Assembly: GCA_030562195.1 (NCBI GenBank)
Contig: JAUJPP010000003.1
Coordinates: forward strand, 42,786,602 to 42,850,601
DNA: 64,000 nucleotides
Source: Nipponacmea schrenckii
Lineage: Eukaryota > Mollusca > Gastropoda > Lottiidae
Direction of reading: 5' to 3'
Made by a program: the position numbers and the translations under genes. This document shows, one piece after another, positions 46,114 through 55,605 of the stretch. Within the stretch, counting starts at the first letter, position 1, and every line of letters begins with the position of its first letter. The notes under the pieces were generated by a model. It was not told the DNA's origin. It saw only the letters and a list, made by a program, of their open reading frames with translations, and did no database searches.

Positions 46114-47312
46114 ATGGTCAAACCAAAAGTCTACCGAAAAGGTTATCGATACGAATGGAGAGGATTATCAAGAGGCGAAACCATGGTAACCAGTCACAAA
46201 GTGTATTCGGATTTTAAATCGTGTTTATCTGCGGCCAAAAAAACACAACTTTGATTTTCCAGTTTCTATATTGGCGGATCTTTAAAGATACGAAAAAAAC
46301 CTTAAGACAGCAAGGCTACCAACTATTGATTTATTCTAAACTCTTTGGAAAACTACTGTTCAAAGGCAAAGTTTCCGGCACAACTAAAAAGCTTTATCTC
46401 TACCATGCAGACCATCATTACGATGTCATCGCATCTATGTCAGCCTTTCTAGAAAGAAACTATTATTGTGACCTGTGTGGAAAAGGCTACAATCATATCG
46501 AGACACATTCATGTACCAGCGTATGTATTGACTGTCGGCGACCCTGCAAGAATTGTCCCATGGATGCAAAAAAAAAAAATGCAATTTATGTGGTAAGGAG
46601 TGGGACTCGAGAAGACGAGTCAGACTATTGAACGAACATATTTGTGGAGAATATCAGTGTAAGGTATGTCGAAAGTGGCATGGAAAAGGCGATAAATGGT
46701 GTTACATATAGACCATAGACATCGACAAAACCCAGGTGGAAAAAAACAAACTAAAGATTTGACGCGATTCGTCTTTTACGATTTCGAGTGCCACCAAAAC
46801 ATACCTAATTTATGTGTGTTACAACTCTGTTGTCATTTTTGTATTGGTGAATCGGCGCCATGTCATCACTGCGATTCCAGTTTTAATCATCAAAAGGAAG
46901 TTATATTCTCAGGACCCAACATTTTAGATGACGTCGCCAAGTTTTTTGTACACTTATCAGCCAAGAAATTGGTTCCCGGAGGTTCCATCACTACCAAGGG
47001 TCAAAATATTGCTGTCGTTGCACACATTTTTCGAGGTTATGATGCTTTGATCATCTTGCAAGGGTTACACAAACACGCTATGGAAGCACCCAAAGTCATT
47101 TAAATGGTGGAAAGGTTATGAATTTTCAGCTGGGATGTGTGAAATTTGTAGACTCCTTAACTTTTTTAGCCATGCCACTTTGCGACTTGCCCAAGACATT
47201 CGGAATCACGAAATTGAAAAAAGGATATTTTCCCCACTGGATGTGTGAGCCTTTGTATGCACGTGGAATGGAATGCACGTGCGTGAGTGGGTATAAATTG
47301 AGTGAATATTGA
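46114..47312 (+). pseudogene. Polinton protein-primed DNA polymerase B, amino half, frameshifted and truncated
   Basis: The frame begins MVKPKVYRKGYRYEWRG. A Cys/His-rich segment (YYCDLCGKGYNHIETHSC, then CIDCRRPC) is followed by the 3'-5' exonuclease motifs: Exo I as FVFYDFECH near 46770, and Exo II as AHIFRGYDALIIL near 47025. After these comes a FVDSLTFLAMPLCDLPKTFG segment and KKGYFPHW at about 47225. Breaks occur near 46232, in an A-run at 46571 and at about 47103. The sequence stops being polymerase-like at 47312, so the palm and thumb with the catalytic aspartates are missing. Confidence 0.85.
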
Positions 47313-48840
47313 ATGTCTATCGGCATTGTTAATATAGACGTGACGACTGATGGACTGGTCTTCGTAAGACTTTCTTGGGAAGGTTTTGTTAATTATACCA
47401 ATTAAGTTGGTAATTATATGATTGACATTACTATAAAAGTATTGATAAATATGTACATGTAACAGGTTTTGGTATGTTGTTCTTTGTACCAGGTATAAAT
47501 TTTTTCTCTTTCTCCTACATTCATACCTTCTGGATCGTTATCAGTCGCTGGTGGATAACACCCCACATACTGTGTCACGGAGTAGGTTCTGAAAATCGGT
47601 CGTGTGGTCCCAGTCATTAAACAGACAATACAGGTTTATAGTTTTATATCAACATTTATAATAAATTCCATACAAATACAAAAACTGTTACAAATATTTT
47701 AACGACGTGACCCGGGCATAGTTGTACCATGTTTATTCAGTCTAAAAGCAGCTTCTCTGGTTAACTCCACTATGAACTACTACAATCAGTTCGGTTGCAC
47801 ATACACATGAGAATACCACACTGAAACACTAAGTTATTAGATTTAGAATTCACTAAAGCTAAATATTCCAGATAAGATGGGGTTTCCAGAAATGTTACGT
47901 AATGAAATAATTAGTTAAGGAACATTTTTGAACTCACATTTCAGCTTCAATTGACATACGAAGATGTTTAAGAATGTCGCCACGGGCACTACGCATCAAC
48001 TTTACGAAACTTTATATAATATAAATAGTTTTAGACAGCATTTACGTAACTTCCAATAGACTATTTGACCAGTTCTTCGTCGCTTCGATTCTGCAATACT
48101 AAATGCAAGGGATGAACATATTCACCATGTCACATTATTGTCAATACAGTATATCCTGCTCATACGACCACCTTTATTAAGAGCCCACCTTCAATAAACG
48201 ACCACAATAAATTCCCCCTTACGAGTTTTCAATGTAATTATCGACTAATAAGCGACCACCTTCATATCGCGACCAGCGGCCATGTATTTATACTCCCAAT
48301 TGATTAAAATAACTCAATTAAGCGACCATGACACTTTTGATTATCTCCCGTAACAAAAATCAAGTTCACGCGTCCGTGATATTCAATGAGATTATCGCTA
48401 ATCGGTAATTAGATAATCTTCTACAGATTAATTTTATAGCTTTTTGCTGATTAATATTGAAAGATATCATCGTATTGACAATTATTATAAAGTACTGTAA
48501 AGGCTTCAATATTTCGTTTTTGGTAAAATTTAGACTACCGTAAATTTGATCAGAAAGCGAAAGTAGAGTGTACGGGATGTTGTTATAAAAACATATTAAT
48601 CAGGTGAAAATGGAAAGTAAAGAAGGATATCTTATTGATTTAAGGTAGAGAATTTTGACTTTGAAAACGAGAACTAGTAACCTATTGTCAGAGTGATGTA
48701 GATGTTTTACGAAAATGTTGTGGGGCCTTTCGAACGATCTTCATGGCAGAAACGGGAATTGATCCTTTCTAGATAGCTTGACGCTGGCCAGTGCATGCAA
48801 TAAAGTTTACCGAGCTCATTATATGTAACCCAACACCATA
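47313..48840. other. Unrelated insertion in the Polinton; possible pogo/Tigger end
   Basis: AT-rich DNA with no Polinton similarity replaces the polymerase carboxyl half. At 48147 the sequence CAGTATATCCTGCTCATACG, preceded by TA and followed by repeated CGACCACC(T)TT words, looks like a pogo/Tigger 5' terminus. No matching right end or transposase was found. A 67-codon minus frame (47414-47617) has no recognised product. Confidence 0.35.
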
Positions 48841-49139
48841 GTCATCATACCCAGAGCATTGATGCAGGCTCAAGAACCCGGAGAAGATTGGAAGAAATTT
48901 CAACCACGGCAGCAAAGACTTTTCTGCTTATAGTGGAATAAACATGAAAAACCATCGAAGCCCTGAGGCAACAACAACCCAGCCCCAACATCAGACATAG
49001 GCCTACCAGAAACGGTAGAGAAATGAAATTCGGCCCAATTAGTTTACATGGATACGACCACACCAATCAAACAGCTTATGAATTTCATGGCTGTTGTTAC
49101 CATGGCTGTTAGACATGCTATCCAGGACCCACTGAAGAT

Positions 49140-49729
49140 TTGAAACTTCACCATCCTTACGATCCCGCCAGAATCATGCGAGACTTACATCACCACTGCA
49201 TGGATCGATCATTCACGATGGCACGCACCAAAAACACCAAAAGACTTCACCAGCCAGCGCCAGGTTCCACTTGTCTGCCAAGAGCGCGGTTTACCCCTTC
49301 GTTGGCTCCTGATCTAAGAGATCCCACGGCTCGAGTACCTACCAGACCCGCCTGGAGCCAGACCCAGAGCTACAAGTAGACCACTGCCCTCTTTAACTCC
49401 TCCACCCAGACCCATATCACCTTTACCACCCATCCCGCCTAGAATGAATGACATATTGGCACCAGATTTACGTCCACCTTCAACACCACCCAGACCAGCT
49501 ACGCCTAAGTCTCCGCTTCGACGTGTCAACACGTCAAACACGACAAAATCGAATATCCGAAAACATCCGAAACAGACAAACAGGAGATCCGCTGGCTCAA
49601 GGACGAAAATACAAACATTTGAAAGAGATGACCGATTTCCTCAAGCGGCTGAAACGTCTGAATACTCAACACGCTGAACACGTCAAATGGGTAACCAGGA
49701 ATAAAGATTTATTGAAGCAATTAACGTAA
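49140..49729 (+). pseudogene. Pro-rich Polinton-type protein, frameshifted
   Basis: Pieces in two frames: a Pro-rich part (DILAPDLRPPSTPPRPATPK, about 49445-49520) and then a Lys-rich, helix-prone tail (LKEMTDFLKRLKRLNTQHAE) ending at 49729. Such Pro-rich frames with basic helical ends occur in Polintons near the structural genes, but I cannot give a function. Confidence 0.35.
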
Positions 49730-49917
49730 AATATTGGAACCAAAGAAAAGTTAGCTTTGGTCATGAAACCCGGAGGTTAAGGATTTTTCGGTGGAGTGTC
49801 GATACGTATTTTGGTGCGTTGGAAAGAAAGATTAAAGAAAAAAAAAAGATTGAGAAAAGAAACAAGAAGAGAAAAGTATAAAAAGGCCCATTGAGAAATT
49901 CAATATCATTTGAGATC

Positions 49918-50136
49918 ATGGCCCCGAAGCGTAGCATCAAATGTGTTTCTAACCAATGTAAAGCCATTTTTAACGGCAACATTCGATTAACGCCGCAACA
50001 ACGTCGCCTGCTTACTCGAACAAACGATCGATCCAAGAGAAAGTTATTAAACAAAAAAGGCAGGTTTTCTGGGCTCATTGTTGGGCGCATTAGCCTCTGG
50101 TGTCATTGGGCCTCTCATCGGTGCCGTCCGAGGTAG
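49918..50136 (+). pseudogene. Small basic Polinton-type protein with Gly/Ala-rich hydrophobic end
   Basis: Starts MAPKRSIKCVSNQCKAIFN and continues LTPQQRRLLTRTNDRSKRKL. Just after this the neighbouring frame reads a Gly/Leu/Ala hydrophobic helix, so a one-base shift near 50060 cut off the end. Small proteins with a basic part, a KKGGF-like turn and a hydrophobic helix are common in Polintons and may be virion components. The function is unproven. Confidence 0.45.
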
Positions 50137-50404
50137 GTGATGGGTATATACAAACCTTGGACGCTAGTTTCAGTCATGAAGCCTCAACAGACCCTGGACG
50201 GTTTCTTGAAAACTCTCCTGAGTTGGCGCAATCACATTTTGAACGATAAGCAGGTCGTGGATTGTTTATGTGAATTTAGACCATGACCCCTTTGATCTTT
50301 ACCATGGTATAACCAACCAAAAGATTGATTAGACCACGGGGACGGGACTACTTTTTTCATATTTTAATCACAACCAACACGTAACAATAATTTTTATTAC
50401 AAAT

Positions 50405-51104
50405 TCAAATTAAGAGTAATGCTAAAATTTCTACATTTTCGACCAATTGGCGTTTAGATGTAGATGGCATATTCGTCTGAATCACTCTACTAACTACTAC
50501 TGCATCTTTTATCGCATCTGTTCTTTTATACTGACGAATAGCGTTGCTTCTGTGACCTGTGGTTTTTGCTATCAATTGTTCGTCAACACCACGTTGAAAT
50601 AACCGGGTTGCACATGTAGCTCGTAGAGAATGGTTGGTATAGAAACCTAAAAATATAAAAAGAAGCAAAAATTCTTTAATTTTTAGACTAAACAGCAGTT
50701 AAACGATTACGTTAAATCAAAAGCTTATAAAAATGTGCACCGACACTGAATCACACACCTGACACCATAGTTTGATTTGGCAAAATATCTCTTATGTTAG
50801 AAGTTATTCCTACGATCATAGAGTGAAAATTATTTTGCAACTTACCAGTTTTTTACTCATCTTTGTTATTTCTTCATCATCCAATGGCTCTGAGAAGCGA
50901 TCACTGTACTGTTCGCCAGTTTCTACGTCACTAATATCACTTGTTCTCACTTTTTACGAATCCCGCACTGTCACTTTTCATAGATCCAGAACTGTGATTG
51001 TCATCAAAATACAATTCAAAATTTGAACCATCATTTTCTTCTAACGATAAAGCACGGCTATAAACACTTTGAGATGATAAAGGAAAATGGTCATCACTAT
51101 CCAT
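50405..51104 (-). pseudogene. Crypton-like tyrosine recombinase (DUF3504/KIAA1958-like), internal exons missing
   Basis: On minus, a first exon (51104-50846) starts MDSDDHFPLSSQSVYSRAL, is acidic, contains one frame change and ends at a GTAAGT donor. The last exon (50646-50405), after a TTTTTAG acceptor, carries the recombinase signature TNHSLRATCATRLFQRGVDE, then TGHRSNAIRQYKRT with the conserved H-x-x-R and Tyr. Only about 200 bp separate them, while the family has several hundred residues of core-binding and catalytic sequence between. The middle exons are therefore deleted. It is inserted inside the Polinton, opposite in direction. Confidence 0.6.
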
Positions 51105-51469
51105 ACTTGATAGATATAATCTATAATAGATTAAGTATCCAAAAGAGAAAAAACAATGGTCGTCCTAAGCACAGTAACCACAACAAACTTCTGGCAAATT
51201 TCCGTGCAAAAATGAACTGATTTAGGACCACGTGACACCAACATGTGTTGAATATTATTCACCGAAATACTCACCCTAACTTGTAAACCTTACTTATCAA
51301 CTACTTATAATATTGACCACGTGACGTCATTTCAGTGTACATGTAATTAAGTATTTTATGCAAATATGAAATCTTCTTATACGGGTTATGGTCTAAATAG
51401 GTTATATCACACGGATCTATCACATCGTGATTTAACCTATACGTATTGGTAACCTGATTCGGGGTACGT

Positions 51470-51630
51470 TTCCATTATCAGCTGCAGAAACGAAACGCCT
51501 GCGTTCAGAGTCGTCCTTACTTAGACGCTTAGGTACACCTAAAACACCCTGGAAAACGCGAAAAAGATTTCTTCAACAACACGGTAAAGGATTGTGGAAA
51601 CCCGCCTTTTATCTTTGCTCACCAAATTAA
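51470..51630 (+). pseudogene. Short basic Polinton-type fragment
   Basis: An open stretch reading TKRLRSESSLLRRLGTPKTP followed by TRKRFLQQHGKGLW resembles the basic part of the small protein at 49918. It may be a second copy of the same kind of gene. It ends just before the next start at 51638. Confidence 0.3.
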
Positions 51631-51637
51631 AACAACG

Positions 51638-52165
51638 ATGAAATTTGCGAGAAAAATGAGGTTGGTCCCCGCAAATGAACCAGAGAAGATTGTCACGGTA
51701 AAAAAACCTTACGAACCCGTGTACGATCGAAATCCAGTCAAAGAAGCTTTAGACGAATTGAGTCAAGAATGCAACGTTTACTCAAGTCTGGAGCTCCAGA
51801 CTCTACTTAAATTGACCAATATGGACAAATGTTGCAGTGCCGAGTAACATTTTAACGTTGGTGCCTAAAACTTACCAAGGCAAAGCCCGTATGTTACTTG
51901 AACACTTAGAGGAGAAAACTCCCTTCTCTTGGAACGACAAGTACGATTTGACTCAAAACGACCAAGTGATGAAAGGAACCAATGTGGTGGATTTCATTCG
52001 CAACCGCAAGACTGTCAATGCTGCCTATGGATGGGAGGCCGTCATGAGAAGTTTGGGAGAAATCCAACATACCGCGAGAAGCCATTGGGAACGATCGTCG
52101 CTGGGCATTGTTTTCGACACCTTCACAGCCAGCCTTTCCTACCACCATGGAAACACCTCAAAAGC
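51638..52165 (+). pseudogene. Conserved Polinton protein of unknown function, frameshifted
   Basis: The first frame (51638-51847) begins MKFARKMRLVPANEPEKIV and leads to a segment about tetrameric Leu spacing (ELQTLLKLTNM). After a shift the second part has VPKTYQGKARMLLEHLEE, then NVVDFIRNRK and GWEAVMRSLGEI. The LP/VP-K-x-x-x-x-KA-x-x-LL...W(N)...G-x-N-VVD...GW-x-x-x-x-x-x-L pattern is one I know from an uncharacterised Polinton/adintovirus protein family upstream of the integrase. It is broken by one frame change near 51835. Confidence 0.55.
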
Positions 52166-52198
52166 CTCTCGTAAAAAACAATAGAGAGGGCAAAGAAA

Positions 52199-52770
52199 AT
52201 GGCTGTCTTTTGATAGCCTATAAAAGAAGATTGTACAGACTTTCACAGATCAAAGATAAAGAAGCTGGCACAAGTCTACTACGATCCGGCTCACCCAGCA
52301 GGGTTTAGTGGCGCGCATAAATTGGCCAAGGCCACTAGAGTATCTTTTAAAAAACTGAAAGCCTGGTTAGGGGGACAGAGAACTTGTACATTACACAAGC
52401 CTCTCAAGAAAAGGTTTAAGAGATCTCCCACATGAGTAGCTGGCATCGATCACCAGTGGCAAGCTGATTTGAGAGATTTGAGTGATGTGAGTGGCTTGGC
52501 CAAGAAAAACAATGGCTATCGTTATTTGTTGTGTGTGATTGATGTCTTTTCCGCTTAGGTCGTGCCAAAGACAAGACAGGCACCACGTTAGTCAAAGCGT
52601 TCCAGAAAATTAAAAAAAACAGAACAACCTTAAGATTGCAAACGGATAAAGGGACGGAATTTCTAAACAGAAAATTTCAAGCGTATCTCAAGGAGAAAAA
52701 AATTCATTCAAAAACCTCACGGATGGGGAAAACAAAATGTGATTGAAAATCTTTCTTTGGAAAATCATCC
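52199..52770 (+). pseudogene. Polinton integrase (DDE, retroviral-type), with stops
   Basis: Fragments in order: YYDPAHPAGFSGAHKLAK and TLHKPLKKRF from the zinc-binding/linker part. HQWQADLRDL holds the first catalytic Asp, YRYLLCVIDVFSA is the adjacent strand, and LQTDKGTEFLNRKFQ holds the second Asp. In-frame stops follow SPT and FSA, there are frame changes, and the region of the third acidic residue is disrupted after 52720. This enzyme would insert the linear element into the host genome. The copy cannot work as it stands. Confidence 0.82.
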
Positions 52771-52869
52771 CTGGAATGGATACCATCAAATGTGTTAGCG
52801 ACCAATGGTTGGAACCTCCCGAGTGTGACACAGTCCCCAACAACGCCGAAGGTTCGACCGAAGAAGAAA

Positions 52870-53540
52870 CTCATATGGAAACCAACACGTATAACAATTG
52901 TTAAATGTACTGAACGTGACTATGCATGGATTATGGAAATGTAATGAAATACAAGAGGTCATTTATCAAAAACCCGTTAGACTGGATCCCCACAACAAAC
53001 AGATGACACACTTTGAAAATACCGAACAGATGGAGTACGAAATCGATTGAAATTGCCCAATAAAGCTAAAGTGTGCCCCTATGCATCCTTTAAATTGGAT
53101 CCGCTAAGAAAAGGAATATAAAAAGAAGCCGTCGATTTCATGCGCATGCTAACTGCCGTAAGTTTTGAAATCAAGGACCCATGTCAGGCATGTTAGGATG
53201 GTCTGACTTTTCCCAACAGTTTTGTTTCGATCAATTATGTCGACGAAGAAACAAGACAGAATCACGTCACCTTTTCAACCGTCTGTGGATATGACCTTCG
53301 ATTTGTTTTACTTTTATTCGGATATTGTGGAACCTCAGTGCGTAGGTGATATTGTGGCCCCGGTCTTGAACGTATTTCACAGTCAATCAGGATACTTTCG
53401 ACCATCGACCATACATTAGGTGCCGATCAAGTACGACCGTCTGAAGGCCATCGGTGTATATATAAGGACGGGACAGGGACGTCCCGTACCATTTGTACGC
53501 GGTAAAGTGTTGGCTAAACTTCACTTTAGAAAAAAACCAT
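52870..53540 (+). pseudogene. Minor capsid (penton-like, single jelly roll) protein, broken
   Basis: Recognisable pieces are FEIKDPCQA-like sequence (about 53165), the strand segment with YVDEETRQNHVTFSTVCGYD (about 53238), and a conserved tail (53380-53530) with a basic I-x-T-G-x-G-x-PVPF-x-x-G-K-V-x-A-x-LHF pattern before the next gene. In Polintons the minor capsid protein lies just upstream of the major one, as here. Stops and frame changes are frequent. The assignment rests on position and the tail. Confidence 0.55.
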
Positions 53541-53806
53541 GACGTTATTGGGAGGCGGTAACATTCGAGTGTATGGTGGAGAGGTGCTCCAACAACGCGG
53601 GTCTGGATTTTTGTCTGGTTTGATAAACATGACACAAAAAGGTATTGTGATGGCAGGAAAATCTTTATGGAGTGCGGGTAAACAAGCTGTCAAAGATAAC
53701 CTCCATCAAGTTTGACAGGAAGTAATAAAAGTCGTTCGAGGCAAGGAAACCGTCAGTAGAGGACTGAAAACATACTTCAAAGTGCTGTCCAACCTGCTTT
53801 AAAATC
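53539..53806 (+). pseudogene. Gly-rich small Polinton virion-type protein
   Basis: The frame starting at 53539 reads VYGGEVLQQRGSGFLSGLI and is interrupted by a TGA at 53713, after which the same frame continues to about 53806. A Y-x-G...Q-R-G-x-G-F-x-x-x-L segment between the minor and major capsid genes is usual in Polintons and adintoviruses. Its role in the particle is unproven. Confidence 0.5.
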
Positions 53807-53810
53807 CACC

Positions 53811-55193
53811 ATGTCGGAAGCACCGAAGAAGACCTTCGAGAGTATAAAAGACCCACAACCACGGCGAAAGCGGACAAAACCAACCACAGCTCGTCCTGCC
53901 AACATCAAGAAACGAAAGAAGATGAATTCGTCGATGATGCGTAATGATTCCTGCCCCTGTGCTCCAGATGAACTACAACAACTATTTACCGTTCCCGACA
54001 CCCAAACAGCGTGCACCAAAGTCACCAAAGTTCGCAAGCATCCTCTGACCAGCGACTTGAATCAGGATGGTCCATTGGAATTTTTCATTCCTAATTCAAG
54101 TACGGATTTCATCGATTTGGCCAACATTAATTTGTATCTGAAGTTGAAAGTCGTCAAAGATGGTTCGGCCGTAGGTGCCTCTCAGAAGGTTGGCTCCGTC
54201 AACAATTTCTTTCACTCCTTGTTCAAGGATGTTAAAATGCGTCTGGGAAAAGATTCCGATACGTTGGTTACTGCGTCGTTGCCCAACTATCCCTATCGAG
54301 CCTACATGAAAAATCTTTTGAGTTTTGATCGTGGAACCAAAAACGATCAACTCAATCAACAAGTTTTATGGGAAAAGACACGGCTGACCCAAGCTGTACA
54401 AACTGGCGCTGGTGATGCTCTTGTACCCGTCGCCAACCAGGGATGGGAGAAAGAAGAAAAGAATGCGGGAAAGCTCCGAGTTTGAAATGCAGTCCACACT
54501 ACATGTCTATTTGTGCCGTTATTTGTTGGACGGCGTGGATGTAAGAATTCAATTGGAAAAACAACGACCCAAACTTTATTTGATGTGGAACGAAAACAAC
54601 GAAACATTCAAAGTGGATTTGATCAAAGCCTATTTGGAAGTTCCTCTCGTTACACTGGCACCATCGACGTACACACGCATTGCCGAACAGCTGCAAACAA
54701 ACAACGCCAAATATCCACTCAAACGAGTCGTTGTGAAGACATCAGCATACCCAGTCGTCGCCGATTTTACGTCTTGAATAATTTATTTGGGTTTGGTAGA
54801 GAACGATTTTTACGACGGTAATGCCATCAAGAACCCATTCAAGTTCCATCATCATCGACTTGAATACTTTTAATTGACGAAAAATGTGGTAGACAAGTAT
54901 TTCATTGATTTCCCACGTGAACAAGCCACGACTCCCTATTTAGATTTGATGAAACGCGTAAGAATGCTCAACCACAAGGAAGATTTGGACGACTATATAA
55001 AAGGCTACACTATCTTTGGTTTGGATTTGACCAACGATCAGGGAGCAGATCAAATCCCAAAACGTCTGGAAGTTTGTCTTTGGAATTGAGATTCGAAAAC
55101 GCACCTCAGAATCCACTCAATTTGTTGCTGTTTGCCGAATACGATAATGTCTTGGAAATCGATGCCAACCGCCAAATTTTGGTGGACTGGTAA
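53811..55193 (+). pseudogene. Major capsid protein, double jelly roll (Polinton type), frameshifted
   Basis: The start at 53811 opens an intact 224-codon part: a basic amino end, then ELQQLFTVPDTQ, PLEFFIPNSSTDFIDLANIN, VNNFFHSLFKDVKM and YPYRAYMKNLLSFD. These are hallmarks of the first jelly roll of Polinton major capsid proteins. After a frame change near 54470 come VDVRIQLEKQRPKLYLMW and AKYPLKRVVVK, and further pieces follow to about 55193 (GYTIFGLDLT, NPLNLLLFAEYDNVLEID). At least three breaks occur. The protein would form the icosahedral shell of a virus-like particle. Confidence 0.85.
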
Positions 55194-55194
55194 A

Positions 55195-55605
55195 CCACTG
55201 TATACGTTACAGTTGGAGGAAGCTTTAGGCTGTCACATTCCTGAACAATTTGGAAGCGTTTAAACCTGGAATCAGTTACGGAACACCAAACCAATAAACT
55301 ATCCTGTGGCATATGTTGTTAATACCGACGACGAAGATCAGCCCGGTTTGACAGTTTTTATGTGTGATAAAAACCACTGCGATTTCTTCGACTCGTATTG
55401 ATGTCCCTCAGAAATGTATTGTAAAGATTTCGCTGAATTTGCTCAACGTCAAGGACCCGTGCGACACAACACCCAATGGATTCAAGGATTAAACAGCGTT
55501 GTCTGCGGCCATTATTGCTTGTTTTACTTCTGTCATAGATTTCACGTACCCGCACCCTATGCTTTATCGGTATTTAAATCAAATCTAACTGAAAATGATC
55601 GTTAA
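55195..55605 (+). pseudogene. Adenain-like cysteine protease (capsid maturation), broken
   Basis: Pieces: PVAYVVNTDDEDQPG, FFDSY, and NSVVCGHYCLFYFCHRF with the catalytic Cys context, ending at 55605. This matches the C48/adenain-type protease that follows the major capsid gene in Polintons. Two in-frame stops (near 55261 and 55399) break it. The catalytic His normally lies in a G-x-H-W turn after the P-G; here that turn reads PGLTVF, so the His is missing too. Confidence 0.75.

Larger units (their letters stand above)
45559..55605 (+). mobile_element. Decayed Polinton/Maverick element
   Basis: Hallmark genes in one block on plus: DNA polymerase B amino half, retroviral-type integrase, penton-like minor capsid, double-jelly-roll major capsid and adenain-like protease, plus several small Polinton-type frames and a BIR-domain ORF. 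The order PolB ... INT, mCP, MCP, PRO is compatible with known Polintons. No packaging ATPase was found, the catalytic half of PolB is gone, and no terminal inverted repeats could be matched. Two foreign stretches interrupt it (47.3-48.8 kb and 50.35-51.4 kb). The limits given are those of the recognised genes. Confidence 0.85.

Noticed and set aside
47414..47617. 67-codon minus frame starting MTGTTRPIFRTYSVTQY
   Set aside because: Looks protein-like in its first half but has no splice partner or homologue I can name.
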